NCBI RefSeq assembly: GCF_002754935.1
Contig: NZ_CP018092.1
Location: 620,001 to 684,000, forward strand
DNA: 64,000 nucleotides
Source: Thermostichus lividus PCC 6715
GTDB lineage: Bacteria > Cyanobacteriota > Cyanobacteriia > Thermosynechococcales > Thermosynechococcaceae
Direction: 5' to 3'
The notes under the pieces were generated by a model. It worked only from the letters and a program-made list of their open reading frames with translations. It ran no database searches and was not told the origin of the DNA. Positions 9,089 through 17,962 of this stretch are shown here, piece after piece (within the stretch, counting starts at the first letter, position 1; each line of letters starts with the position of its first letter). The position numbers were made by a program, and so were the translations under genes.

Positions 9089-10331
9089 GTCCTATCCATG
9101 TGGTGGGGATCGGTCTGGAGGGCATGGCAGGTCTGGGGAGTGCTACCCAAGCCATTATCCAGACGGCGACGCTATTGGTGGGGAGCGATCGCCACCTTGC
9201 TCTGATTCCGGAGCTTGGCATTCCGCGTCTTGAGCTACGCCAATTTAACGACAGTCTTGCTGCCCTAGAGACCCACCTGAGCACCACACCACATCCCCAA
9301 GTTGTCATTCTCACCAGTGGTGACCCTCTCTTTTATGGCCTAGGCCGCTGGCTCCTCACAGTTTTTCCAGCGGAGCAGTTGACCTTTCATCCTCACCTTA
9401 CCGCCGTGCAGTTGGCCTTTAGTCGGCTCAAGCTGCCGTGGCAGGATGCCGCTATCTGTAGTGCCCACGGGCGAAACCTATCGGCATTGATTCCCTTACT
9501 GCAACAAGGCACGGCCAAAATTGCCATTTACACCGATGCTGAGGCCGACATCACCGCCATCAGTGCCCTCTATCAACGCCTGAACCTGCCGGTGTCCTAC
9601 CAAGCATGGGTCTGCCAAGCTTTGGGTAGCCCCCAGGAGCAGATTCTCCCTTGGGAGTTGCACCAACCACCGGTTCCCTCCCCTGAGATCCATCCTCTCA
9701 ACCTGGTGGTGCTGGTACGGCAACCTCAGCAGATCCCGGCTGCCGATCTCCCCTGCTTTGGCCTAGAGGATCACCAATTTTTCAGCTTTGGCGATCGCCC
9801 CGGCCTCATGACTAAACGAGAGGTACGGGTACTGGCCTTGGCAGAATTGGCCTTGACCCCTCAAGTGCAAGTGATTTGGGATATTGGCGCTGGCACCGGC
9901 AGTGTCGCCGTAGAAATCGCCCGCCTTTTACCCCATGCCACCGTCTATGCCGTTGAAAAAACCGCCGTCGGCTATCAACTCCTGTGCCAGAACCGCGATC
10001 GCTTTGGTCTGGCGAACTTAAAACCGATTCAGGGGATAGCTCCCACCGCCTTGGATTCCCTCCCTGATCCCGATCGAGTGTTTATTGGCGGCAGCGGCAC
10101 GCTGTTGGCCACCAACTTAGAGGTGGCATGGTCACGCCTGCCCCCCAAGGCCGTATCGTCATGGCGATCGCCACCCTTGAGCACCAAGGCCAAGTTTTAG
10201 CGTGGTGTCATCAACACCATCTCAAACCACAATTCCTCCACCTGCAACTAAGCCGTTCAGTTCCCTTAGGCAGCGGACACCGCCTGCACCCCCTCAACCC
10301 CGTTACACTCATCACCGTGTCTCATCCATAA
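9085..10331 (+). CDS. cobL: Precorrin-6Y C5,15-methyltransferase CobL (CbiE-CbiT), frameshifted
   Basis: Bifunctional SAM methyltransferase and decarboxylase of corrin synthesis: CbiE-like half (about residues 1-200, GIGLEGMAG, LTSGDPLFYGLG) and CbiT-like half (WDIGAGTGSVAVEIARL). As read it stops at 10198-10200. Adding one C to the C6 run at 10141-10146 restores the CbiT tail (PQGRIVMAIATLEHQGQVLAW) to 10331, 415 residues in all. The TTG at 9085 follows AGGAGGGG (9072-9079) by five bases. A GTG at 9067 is less well placed. The gene converges on the pentapeptide gene, overlapping it by ten bases. Confidence 0.88.
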
Positions 10332-10852
10332 AAGTGACCATCGGGACAGATCGTGGTGGCATCACACATCGCATGGCTCAAGTCCACTCCCGTCGCCCGA
10401 AAAAAATTACACCGCTGCACCTGAGTCCCCGTTAAATCCGCCTGCTCAAGGTTGGCCTGCTGTAAATTTGCCCCCTGCAAGTTCGCTTGGCGCAGGTTAG
10501 CCGAGCGCAGATCCGCTCCTTGGAGGTTAGCTCCCGCTAAATTGGCCTGCTCGAGGTTGGCCGAGCGCAGGTTTACCCGCATCATGCGTGCCCCCTCGAG
10601 ATCTGCTGCCGCTAAATTGGCTTGGTAGAGCTGGGCATCCCCCAGTTCACTCTGGCGTAGATTGGTGGCGGTGGCCACAATTCGATTCAGCTGGCAGTAG
10701 GGAAGATAAGCATTTTCTAAATTGCTATCACTAAAATCCGCATCCCCCAAGTTTGTGTCAAATAGACTCACCCCCCGCAAATCTAGCCCCCTAAAGTCCC
10801 GCTCTCCCATGGCATAGGCTTGCAGTAGCTCCTCGGCACTAAATTTCGCCAT
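10322..10852 (-). CDS. Pentapeptide-repeat protein
   Basis: 176 residues. After a short N-terminal lead (MAKFSAEELLQAYAMGERDF), roughly 24 A(D/N)Lxx-type pentapeptides run from about residue 20 to 155 (LDLRGVSLFDTNLGDADF ... ANLQGADLRSANLRQANL), predicting a right-handed quadrilateral beta-helix. The C-terminus has two cysteines (CDATTICPDGHFYG), common in cyanobacterial members. No signal peptide, so cytoplasmic. The ATG at 10852 fits the family better than the open upstream extension. Role unknown. Confidence 0.85.
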   Translation of the reverse strand: MAKFSAEELLQAYAMGERDFRGLDLRGVSLFDTNLGDADFSDSNLENAYLPYCQLNRIVATATNLRQSELGDAQLYQANLAAADLEGARMMRVNLRSANLEQANLAGANLQGADLRSANLRQANLQGANLQQANLEQADLTGTQVQRCNFFRATGVDLSHAMCDATTICPDGHFYG

Positions 10853-10973
10853 AATAATAAATAGAGTTTTTACAGTGAAATAAGTATTCTTACTTACGTC
10901 TTTCTGACTGTAGGGGGAGTTATCAGGGAAATTCATATTACTTAATGGTTTCTTAACTTGATGAGGCAGCACA

Positions 10974-12533
10974 ATGGCGATGGGGTTTGAGCATTCATCC
11001 TTGGCACAGCACTACCACGAGCGCACCAAGTATGCCCCAGAAACCTTAGCGCAGCAGGCTCGTGGCCTCGACTGGAGCCGCCAACCGGAACCGTTCAAAA
11101 CCTATCCCTTGGGCAAGGTCTTTCCACTCAAGCCGTTCTTTAGGCAAGGGGAAACCGCCGCAGAGCGGTATTGGCAACGACTCTCGCGGCTGCTGTACTG
11201 CACCTATGGTGTAACAGCAGTGGTGCCCTATCCCGATCGCCCCTTCTTAATGCGAGCAGCCCCCTCTGCAGGGGGGCTATACCCAGCCGAAGTCTATGTC
11301 ATCACCCGTACCGATCGCCTCATTCCAGCGGGGATTTATAACTACCAAGTTAAGGATCATGCCCTTGTACAGGTTTGGCAAAGTTACCACTGGTCTGGTC
11401 TTCAAGATGCTTGCCTGTGGCATCCAGCCCTTGAAGCAACTGAAGTGGCGCTGATTGTAACGGCTGTATTTTATCGCTCTGCTTGGCGCTATGGCGATCG
11501 TGCCTATCGACGCATTTGCTTAGATATTGGTCACCTACTCGGCAATGTCGAACTGGCTGCCAGCATCAATGATTTTCGCTCTCACCTCATCGGCGGCTTT
11601 GTGGACTCGCAAATCAACGATCTGCTTTACCTAGACTCAGCCCAAGAAGCGGTACTGGGGGTTGTGGTGCTCGCGGATCTACTGCAGGTGTCACAAAATC
11701 TCTCTGCCTTTCCCGCTGCCTTAGCGTCCACCGTCTGCTATGACTATGGGGCAATCCCTGATGGCGATCTCCTTGCTGCTTGTCATCAAGGGAGTGCGCT
11801 CACAAACACAGACATCATTTACGGCATGTCAAAGGTTGAAGAGACCACCGTGCCCACTCTCAACAGTGGGGGTGCCCTTCCCAACGCTGCACCGGACGAT
11901 AAATACAACTTCCCCTTTGGCTTGCGGGTATCGCTGCCGCAAACCGTACTGAACTGGGATACTGGTCTAGGGGCGTTGCAACAGACAATTTTGCAGCGCC
12001 GTTCGACCCGCCAGTACAGTGGCAAGGGAATCACCCTAGATCAATTGGCGGCGCTGTTGACCTTTACCTACCATGCCGAAGCCTACCGCGACCAAGGACT
12101 GGATGAGGCCCCTAGTTTCTTTGATCTCTCATTAGTGGAAACCTTTGTTGCGGTCACTCGCGTGAGTGACTTAGAAGAGGGCTGCTACTACTACGCTGTG
12201 GCAAATCACGAACTGCGACAAATTCGCTTTAAGAATTTTCAGGAGCAACTGCACTTCCTCTGTCTCAATCAAGAGTTAGGGCGGGATGCCGCCGTCGTCA
12301 TTTTCCATACCGCCAACTTAGCAGCGGCGATCGCCCGCTATGGAGAGCGTGCCTACCGCTACCTGCACATGGATGCAGGACATTTGGGACAGCGCTTGAA
12401 CTTGGCGGCAACTGCTTTGGGGTTAGGGGTTAGCGGCATTGGTGGCTTTTTTGATGATCAGGTGAATGAGGTACTGGGCATTCCCGCTGACGAAGCCGTG
12501 CTCTACATTACGACGGTGGGACAGGCTGCATGA
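10974..12533 (+). CDS. SagB-like nitroreductase-family protein, two domains
   Basis: 519 residues with two nitroreductase-type domains (about 60-245 and 300-519). Each ends in a similar block: YGDRAYRRICLDIGHLLGNVELAA and YGERAYRYLHMDAGHLGQRLNLAA. The first domain keeps the SAGGLYP motif. In the second the equivalent site reads APSFFDLS. SagB proteins are FMN-dependent dehydrogenases that oxidise thiazolines or oxazolines in peptide natural products, but no cyclodehydratase or precursor peptide is nearby, so the substrate is unknown. Its stop overlaps the Rrf2 gene (ATGA). A second ATG lies at 10980. Confidence 0.8.
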   Translation: MAMGFEHSSLAQHYHERTKYAPETLAQQARGLDWSRQPEPFKTYPLGKVFPLKPFFRQGETAAERYWQRLSRLLYCTYGVTAVVPYPDRPFLMRAAPSAGGLYPAEVYVITRTDRLIPAGIYNYQVKDHALVQVWQSYHWSGLQDACLWHPALEATEVALIVTAVFYRSAWRYGDRAYRRICLDIGHLLGNVELAASINDFRSHLIGGFVDSQINDLLYLDSAQEAVLGVVVLADLLQVSQNLSAFPAALASTVCYDYGAIPDGDLLAACHQGSALTNTDIIYGMSKVEETTVPTLNSGGALPNAAPDDKYNFPFGLRVSLPQTVLNWDTGLGALQQTILQRRSTRQYSGKGITLDQLAALLTFTYHAEAYRDQGLDEAPSFFDLSLVETFVAVTRVSDLEEGCYYYAVANHELRQIRFKNFQEQLHFLCLNQELGRDAAVVIFHTANLAAAIARYGERAYRYLHMDAGHLGQRLNLAATALGLGVSGIGGFFDDQVNEVLGIPADEAVLYITTVGQAA

Positions 12534-12976
12534 CCCTGACAACCCGCGGCCACTATAGTATCAAAGCCCTCTTAGACCTGAGCTTACAGCCGCAGTATGG
12601 CCCGTCCTCAGTGCGTGCCATTGCCGAGCGCCAAAATATTCCCGCTCCCTATCTAGAAAAACTATTGATCGAACTGCGGCGTGCCGGCCTAGTGCGATCG
12701 CTGCGGGGGGTCTATGGTGGCTATCAACTAGCTCGTCCCCCGCAACAGATTTCACTGCGGCAGATTCTTCTTGCGGTGGGTGAGTCCCCTCAGCCTCTTT
12801 TTTTGCAGCCGCCGGAGCCTGACGCTGCTACCGCTGACTGGGTCACCCTGAGTCTCTGGCAGCAACTGCACCAAAAACTACAGGATGCCCTTGACAGTAT
12901 TTCCCTTGAAGATTTGTATTTTGATGCCCGTAGTTGGCAAGCCGCCCAAGGAGATGGTGCTACCTTTGTAGTCTAG
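12530..12976 (+). CDS. Rrf2-family transcriptional regulator
   Basis: 148 residues with an N-terminal winged helix: TTRGHYSIKALLDLS, the recognition region IAERQNIPAPYLEKLLIELRRAGLVRSLRGVYGGYQLARPP, and ISLRQILLAVGE. The sequence contains no cysteine, so it cannot bind a Cys-ligated Fe-S cluster as IscR or NsrR do. ATG overlaps the stop of the SagB-like gene, so it is co-translated with it and may regulate that operon. The signal it senses is unknown. Confidence 0.88.
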   Translation: MTLTTRGHYSIKALLDLSLQPQYGPSSVRAIAERQNIPAPYLEKLLIELRRAGLVRSLRGVYGGYQLARPPQQISLRQILLAVGESPQPLFLQPPEPDAATADWVTLSLWQQLHQKLQDALDSISLEDLYFDARSWQAAQGDGATFVV

Positions 12977-12994
12977 GCCGTCATCGGGAACCCC

Positions 12995-13398
12995 ATGACA
13001 ACGCCCACGCATCATCGAGCATGGCTGATTATTCGCGAGTATGGGCAACCCAAACGCGACGTTGCTCTCACCCCGATCGCCAGTGGACCATTGGTCGCCA
13101 AAAAGATTGCAGCATTATCCTTCGCGATCGCTATGTCTCGCGAGTTCACGCTGTTATTAATAGTTTTCTTTTCGCCAACCAGCCCCTTTATTTCATTGCT
13201 GATTACCACAGCCGCAATGGAACCTTAATCAATGGCTTGCTCATCAGGCACAGCACCTTGTTGCACCACGAAGATGTGATCGGCATTGGCAGGGCGTTAC
13301 TGGTCTTCTACTATCCAGAGATGTTCAACGAGATCGATGCCTCGATGCTCTCTCAACTCAATAAAGTTTCCACCAGCAGTGTCCCCTGGGTCGGCTAA
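12995..13398 (+). CDS. FHA-domain protein (frameshifted)
   Basis: Restored to 134 residues by adding one base to the C4 run at 13071-13074. This joins [27 protein letters not shown] to [18 protein letters not shown]. The FHA fold carries the phosphothreonine-binding signatures [14 protein letters not shown] and [10 protein letters not shown]. It is a cytoplasmic phosphopeptide-binding module, so a Ser/Thr kinase partner is expected but none is adjacent. Starts 18 bases after the Rrf2 stop, so probably in the same operon. A second, membrane-anchored FHA protein lies at 54709. Confidence 0.78.
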
Positions 13399-13403
13399 GG
13401 TCG

Positions 13404-13432
13404 TTGACAGACCCAGCTCAAAAGTCTATGAT
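13404..13432 (+). promoter_or_regulatory. Sigma-70-type promoter for rplU-rpmA
   Basis: TTGACA (13404-13409), a 17-base spacer, then TATGAT (13427-13432). This is an almost ideal group 1 sigma promoter. It leaves a leader of roughly 80 bases before rplU, room for the leader structure often used in L21 autoregulation. Confidence 0.75.
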
Positions 13433-13519
13433 GTAAAATTGCTGAATTTGCACGGAACAGGTTCACCAAGAGGACAATGCGCCCTCACCTGCACGGCAAG
13501 GAGTTACTTTAGGTCCCCT

Positions 13520-13861
13520 ATGGCATACGCAATTATTGAAACCGGTGGCAAGCAACTGCGAGTCGAAGCCGGGCGGTTTTATGATGTGGAGCGGTTAGCG
13601 CTTGACCCCGACAGCACCATTGATATTGAGCAAGTATTACTCGTGCAAACCGATGCTGGCGTTCATGTTGGCCAACCCTACGTTAGTGGAGCTGTTGTTA
13701 CCGGTACAGTGTTGCAGCATCGCCGTGCCCCCAAGGTAATTGTCTATAAAATGAAGCCCAAGAAAAAAACGCGGAAAAAACAAGGGCATCGCCAAGAATT
13801 AACCCGCATCATGATTAACGAGATTCGCCTCAATGGTGAAGCCCTGAATTCAAATAGCTAG
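13520..13861 (+). CDS. rplU: Ribosomal protein L21
   Basis: 113 residues: [26 protein letters not shown] at the start, then the basic [16 protein letters not shown] segment that binds 23S rRNA. Paired with rpmA nine bases downstream, the conserved L21-L27 operon. The frame is open far upstream but the ATG at 13520 is the family start. Confidence 0.97.
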   Translation: MAYAIIETGGKQLRVEAGRFYDVERLALDPDSTIDIEQVLLVQTDAGVHVGQPYVSGAVVTGTVLQHRRAPKVIVYKMKPKKKTRKKQGHRQELTRIMINEIRLNGEALNSNS

Positions 13862-13870
13862 GAGGTTACC

Positions 13871-14143
13871 ATGGCACATAAGAAAGGAACTGGCAGTACC
13901 CGTAATGGTCGTGACTCCAATGCCCAACGCCTTGGGGTGAAGCGATTTGGTGGCGAAGTGGTCAAAGCTGGCCATATCCTTGTGCGGCAGCGGGGCACTA
14001 AATTCCATCCGGGGGTGAACGTGGGGCGTGGCAGTGATGATACACTGTTTGCCACCATTGCTGGCGTTGTCACCTTTGAGCGCTATGGCAAAACGCGTAA
14101 GCGGGTTAGTGTTTACCCCCTAGCAGAGAATCGCGCTGTTTAG
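13871..14143 (+). CDS. rpmA: Ribosomal protein L27
   Basis: 90 residues beginning [29 protein letters not shown]. The N-terminal tail of L27 reaches the peptidyl-transferase centre. There is no Firmicute-type cleaved N-terminal extension. GGAGG lies seven bases before the ATG. Last gene of the rplU-rpmA operon. Confidence 0.97.
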   Translation: MAHKKGTGSTRNGRDSNAQRLGVKRFGGEVVKAGHILVRQRGTKFHPGVNVGRGSDDTLFATIAGVVTFERYGKTRKRVSVYPLAENRAV

Positions 14144-14154
14144 CTTGTGGGGGG

Positions 14155-14420
14155 TTGGGGGTAGATAAGCCCCGCACTGTACCGTGGCTCCCCGACGAAG
14201 CGAGAAGCCCGCACTCTAAGCGAGTTGTGTTGACAGGCGATTGCTTTGACATCGAAGCCACTCAATTAGAATCTGGAGTTGATGGGTTCTGTCCCTTGCC
14301 GCGGCGGTTCAAGTGTTGCAATTGCAACACGGTCGCGATGACCCGAACCAAGCGGCCAGTGTGGTCTTAAAAGCGAGCGACCTCTAGGAATCAGAGTTCT
14401 ATTCAAAGGACTGCAAAGTT
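14155..14420. repeat. Decayed IS605-type sequence
   Basis: Holds two GAAGCCCCGC-type palindromic motifs (about 14166-14188 and 14199-14221). A broken reading near 14310-14340 (FKCCNCN...) vaguely resembles a TnpB zinc ribbon. No open frame of substance. Probably an old IS605 relic. The coding resemblance is weak. Confidence 0.3.
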
Positions 14421-14760
14421 TGACATACTCCCCATGCCTAAAGGCAGGGGATTCTTGTTCTTGGTTCTGCGACAGCACTTATCGCATCAGGTTGCCCTAC
14501 TACAACAGCGGTGCTTATCTCCCCAAGCGTTCCCCCTTGCGGGGCAGTTCCCTTTTGCCCAAAGGTACTGTTAAACCAACCAAAAAAAACTTAGGTTGTT
14601 TTCTAGCCGTTAGGCTATTGGGTTTTTAGAGAGGTTGATTACCCTTACCTCTGGTTTTAGTTTAAACTAAAAACCACTCTAAAAGACGAGTTTTTAGACC
14701 CAAAATTTTCGATAACACAACATGCGCCTTATATCCCCATGCCTGAAGGCAGGGGCTTTA
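14421..14760. repeat. Structured non-coding block between two similar hairpins
   Basis: Bounded by TGACATACTCCCC-ATGCCTAAAGGCA-GGGG (14421-14450) and a close relative, TCCCC-ATGCCTGAAGGCA-GGGG (14734-14756). Between them lie further stems: CCCCCTTGCGGGG (about 14531), TAGCC/GGCTA (14604-14617, followed by a T run), AGAGGT/ACCTCT around 14630-14652, and a near-perfect palindrome at 14653-14675 centred on GTTTAAAC. No coding potential. Looks like a MITE-type IS605 derivative or a structured RNA. Confidence 0.45.
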
Positions 14761-14770
14761 CGGCGTTTTT

Positions 14771-15364
14771 TTGGTAAACTACCCCGCCCGATAGAGGACG
14801 GGGCTTTCAGCAGCCCTCAAGACAACATCCTGCCATGGGCAAGACAGTATCTTGGAGCCTCCAAGGGTGTTTACAAGACCCCCCAAAGTAGCGATATTTT
14901 TCGCTCCATTCACATCAGCATCACCTATCCAGCCGCAGGACAGGTTCAGGCACGCAAACCTTTTGCCCTGCCGATGACCTATCACGTTGCAACAATGACA
15001 GGTTTTCGAGGTGTAGCGAGGCTCTACACGCTTCACGGCTACGCCAACCTTCACGCCCTTGTAGGCAAGGAATTAGCGAAGCTGATAGAACGCCCAGCTA
15101 TTACTGCATCGCCGTTCAGTCCTAGAACGGGGCAATTCGTTCGTGCGTTCTCTGATGCCGGTGAGATCGTCAATTGCGATGGCCTGATTTGTCGCCTTAG
15201 CCTGCTGGATGAGTCGATAACTGATGGTGTGGTTCACTGCTAGGATTATACGCTATTGGCGGCTTTTCGGGGTGTCGTAGGCAAAGCCCACCGACGATGT
15301 ACCCCTCAGCCGCCGCTCCTATCCCTCCGCGGCTTGTCGAAGCGCGGGGTCTCTCGGAGGTTTT
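14771..15364 (-). mobile_element. IS200/IS605-type element, internally deleted (copy 3)
   Basis: Right end TTGGTAAACTACCC (14771-14784) is identical to that of copy 1 and is followed by a CCCCGCCC...GGACGGGG hairpin. The left end (about 15318-15364), ending CTCGGAGGTTTT, matches copy 2. The 5' half of tnpB is missing between them. It may be cross-mobilisable if the ends are intact. Confidence 0.65.
14779..15242 (-). pseudogene. tnpB: TnpB remnant, 5'-deleted with an internal stop
   Basis: Begins abruptly at about residue 240 of the family (VNHTISYRLIQQAKATNQAIAIDDLTGIRERTN), continues to SNSWAFYQLR, then has a TAA stop (15073-15075) where related copies read Q. It resumes as FLAYKGVKVGVAVKRV with the zinc ribbon CHCC...C and GDADVNGAKNIA. 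The N-terminal half and first RuvC Asp are lost, so it is inactive. Here the damage is a substitution and a deletion, unlike the run-length indels elsewhere. Confidence 0.85.
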
Positions 15365-15512
15365 GTTGAAGAAACTGCTTAGTCTCTGGAGCAGAAGCTA
15401 CTTTTTTTGCACCGCTGGGCATCTTAGCGCAGAGATAATCCAAAACTACATTAATGATCTTCAATGATCCTCATCACTGGTAGGCGACTAACGTTGCTTA
15501 AGGGCTTTTCCT

Positions 15513-15532
15513 CCCCGTACTAACGTACGGGG
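15513..15532. repeat. Orphan hairpin CCCCGTAC-TAAC-GTACGGGG
   Basis: Perfect 8-base-pair stem with a 4-base loop, in the 347-base gap between the copy 3 IS relic and smpB (convergent side of smpB). Resembles IS605 end hairpins. It could act as a terminator for the minus-strand smpB transcript. Nothing else coding is seen in 15365-15589. Confidence 0.5.
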
Positions 15533-15589
15533 CTACCAAGCAATCCCTATGTGTTTTTCGCAGGTGCTGCACCAATCGCCAACCTCAGC

Positions 15590-16048
15590 TTAGCGGTGCT
15601 TGAGGGCACGTTCCATATCGCGCTTATCCTGACGTTGTTTCAGGTCGGCTCGCTTATCGTGCAGCTTTTTACCCCGCCCCAGCCCAAGGGCAACTTTCAC
15701 CCGACCATTTTTGAGGTACAGCTTTAGGGGCACAAGGGTTAACCCCTTTTGTTCTACTTTACCAATGAGCTTACGAATTTCCTGCTTGTGCAGCAGGAGT
15801 TTGCGATCGCGCCGGGGGTCATGGTTGTAGGACTGGTTCGTACGCTCATGGGGAGAAATATGGACATTCAACAGCCACACTTCACCATTGCGAATGCGGG
15901 CAAAACCATCCCGTAAATTCACCTTGCCCGCACGAATAGACTTCACCTCTGTACCCACCAAGACAATACCGCACTCGTAGGTCTCCAGAATCTCGTACTG
16001 AAAGCGAGCCTGTCGATTATCACTGAGGACTTTATAACTCTCGCTCAT
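15590..16048 (-). CDS. smpB: SsrA-binding protein SmpB
   Basis: 152 residues. The OB-fold core includes [63 protein letters not shown] and the basic tail [27 protein letters not shown] that enters the ribosomal A site. It binds tmRNA for ribosome rescue. ATG 16048 (MSESYKV) is preferred over an in-frame GTG at 16063. Confidence 0.96.
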   Translation of the reverse strand: MSESYKVLSDNRQARFQYEILETYECGIVLVGTEVKSIRAGKVNLRDGFARIRNGEVWLLNVHISPHERTNQSYNHDPRRDRKLLLHKQEIRKLIGKVEQKGLTLVPLKLYLKNGRVKVALGLGRGKKLHDKRADLKQRQDKRDMERALKHR

Positions 16049-16095
16049 AGGGGGGAACGGCACAGACTGGGACTGCCATTATAGCCTGTTGCCGC

Positions 16096-16677
16096 CTAGA
16101 CACGACTGAGAATAAATAAGCTGCCCTCATTCCCACGGGCAATCCGCAAATCGTCATCGAGGTAGGTAATATCTAGCCACCCCTGTTGCTCATTGTCGTT
16201 TAAGGGAACATCAAGGGCAAGCAACGGGCGACGGCTCTGGAGCTGGGGAATAAACTGCGAGGGAGAATAGTAGTTCAGCCACTGGCGAAAGCCAACGATC
16301 GAACGCTCAAAATACACCTGTAAGCGCTGTTGGGTCAGGGGTTCAAACCGTGCTAGGACACTAATCACCCCTTCGAGGAGAGGCACGCCATAAATTTCGG
16401 CGATATTGTAAATGCGCTGCTGCTGTGGGCGAATGCACTGGTAGATGTGCCCCAACTTAACGATGGGGGAGCGATCTAAGGCTAACAAGGCTTGACTACT
16501 GGTGTAAATGAGCCGCCAGTCTCCTGCCAATTTATCTGTTGCAGCTAAAGGATCAGGGGTGGGGTTCAGTGCTTCAACGTCTGTTGTGAGTGCCGCCACC
16601 CGTTTGCGATCTCCGGGGCTAGCTAAAATACCGCGATTCAGACCAGCGATCGCCCCCAGCAATTCTGCTTTACTCAT
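16096..16677 (-). CDS. PAP/fibrillin family protein
   Basis: 193 residues of the plastid-lipid-associated protein/fibrillin family: the motif GDWRLIYTSSQALLALDRSP near residue 50, the central barrel (FERSIVGFRQWLNYY), and the C-terminal LDITYLDDDLRIARGNEGSLFILSRV signature. Family members bind lipids or quinones at thylakoid membranes. The molecular role in cyanobacteria is unsettled. Next to smpB (47 bases), same strand. Confidence 0.88.
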   Translation of the reverse strand: MSKAELLGAIAGLNRGILASPGDRKRVAALTTDVEALNPTPDPLAATDKLAGDWRLIYTSSQALLALDRSPIVKLGHIYQCIRPQQQRIYNIAEIYGVPLLEGVISVLARFEPLTQQRLQVYFERSIVGFRQWLNYYSPSQFIPQLQSRRPLLALDVPLNDNEQQGWLDITYLDDDLRIARGNEGSLFILSRV

Positions 16678-16798
16678 GGTTGTCGCGGTTCCTCCTTAGG
16701 GCAGAATAATTTACGCAAAGATTTTAGTTCCTATGGCTTGCGTTGGGGACACCCTAGTTCGAGAATGGGGAAAATTCCAGTCCTATTCAGGTTTCATC

Positions 16799-17938
16799 AT
16801 GCGGATTGCGCTATTTACTGAAACATTCCTGCCCAAAGTGGACGGCATTGTCACCCGGCTTTGTCAAACTGTACGTCATCTTCAACGGAATGGTCATCAG
16901 GTACTGGTGGTAGCTCCCGCAGGTGGCCTTGACAACTATGAAGGGGCGCAGATTTACGGCGTTTCTGGGTTTCCTCTCCCATTGTACCCAGAACTCAAAT
17001 TAGCACTACCGCGTCCCGCCATTGGCAAGGTACTGCAACAGTTTCAACCCGATTTAATCCATGTCGTGAATCCAGCGGTACTTGGGGTGGCAGGGCTGTA
17101 CTATGCCAAAAAGCTACACCTGCCGCTTGTCGCCTCCTACCACACCCATCTGCCCCAATATCTGAAGTACTATCGCTTAGGATTTTTAGAAGGGGTGTTG
17201 TGGTCACTGCTGCGCCTTGGCCATAACTGCGCCCAACTCAACCTCTGCACCTCCTCGGCAATGGTGGCAGAACTACGCGCCCACGGGATTCGCCACCTTG
17301 ATCTGTGGCAGCGGGGGGTAGATGTCGAACTCTTCCAGCCCCAGCATCGCAGTCGCAAAATGCGCGAATTCCTCAGTCAAGGCCATCCCGATGATCCCCT
17401 CCTTCTTTACGTGGGTCGCCTCTCAGCCGAAAAGGACATTGAACAGATCAAGCCGATTTTGCAGCGTATTCCGCGGGCACGCCTAGCTCTTGTTGGCAAT
17501 GGCCCCCACCGCGAAGCCCTAGAGAAACATTTTGCCGATACCCCTGTGCATTTTGTTGGCTACCTCAAGGGAGAGCGCCTTGCCTCAGCCTTTGCCTCGG
17601 CAGATGTGTTTGTCTTTCCCTCCCGTACCGAAACCTTGGGCTTGGTGTTGCTAGAAGCAATGGCGGCGGGTTGCCCAGTGGTGGCCGCTAACAGTGGTGG
17701 CATTCCTGATATTGTCAGCGACGGCGAGAACGGCTTTTTGTTTGATCCAGCGGATCCCGAGGGCGCCATTAGTGCCTGCGAGCGCCTCTTTGCCTCCGCT
17801 ACGGCTCGCGAACATCTGCGCCAAAATGCCCGCCGCGAAGCAGAGCGTTGGAGTTGGGCCGCGGCAACACAGCAATTACAGCGGTACTATGAGTCTGTAT
17901 TGCCCACAGTGCGATCCAATGTTGTCCTGAGCCATTGA
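16799..17938 (+). CDS. sqdX: Sulfoquinovosyltransferase SqdX
   Basis: 379-residue GT4 (GT-B fold) glycosyltransferase. The start MRIALFTETFLPKVDGIVTRL and the acceptor-side SYHTHLPQYLKYY are typical of SqdX/SQD2. The C-terminal donor site holds LYVGRLSAEKDIE and PSRTETLGLVLLEAMAAGCPVVA. It transfers sulfoquinovose from UDP-sulfoquinovose to diacylglycerol to make SQDG, a thylakoid sulfolipid. ATG 16799 is chosen over the open upstream frame (16733). sqdB is not in the window. Confidence 0.85.
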   Translation: MRIALFTETFLPKVDGIVTRLCQTVRHLQRNGHQVLVVAPAGGLDNYEGAQIYGVSGFPLPLYPELKLALPRPAIGKVLQQFQPDLIHVVNPAVLGVAGLYYAKKLHLPLVASYHTHLPQYLKYYRLGFLEGVLWSLLRLGHNCAQLNLCTSSAMVAELRAHGIRHLDLWQRGVDVELFQPQHRSRKMREFLSQGHPDDPLLLYVGRLSAEKDIEQIKPILQRIPRARLALVGNGPHREALEKHFADTPVHFVGYLKGERLASAFASADVFVFPSRTETLGLVLLEAMAAGCPVVAANSGGIPDIVSDGENGFLFDPADPEGAISACERLFASATAREHLRQNARREAERWSWAAATQQLQRYYESVLPTVRSNVVLSH

Positions 17939-17962
17939 CCGCCCTGATCGTGAGGAGCCTGC

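Noticed and set aside
14722-15243. 173-codon plus-strand frame
   Set aside because: Antisense shadow of the degraded tnpB copy 3 and its right-end hairpin.
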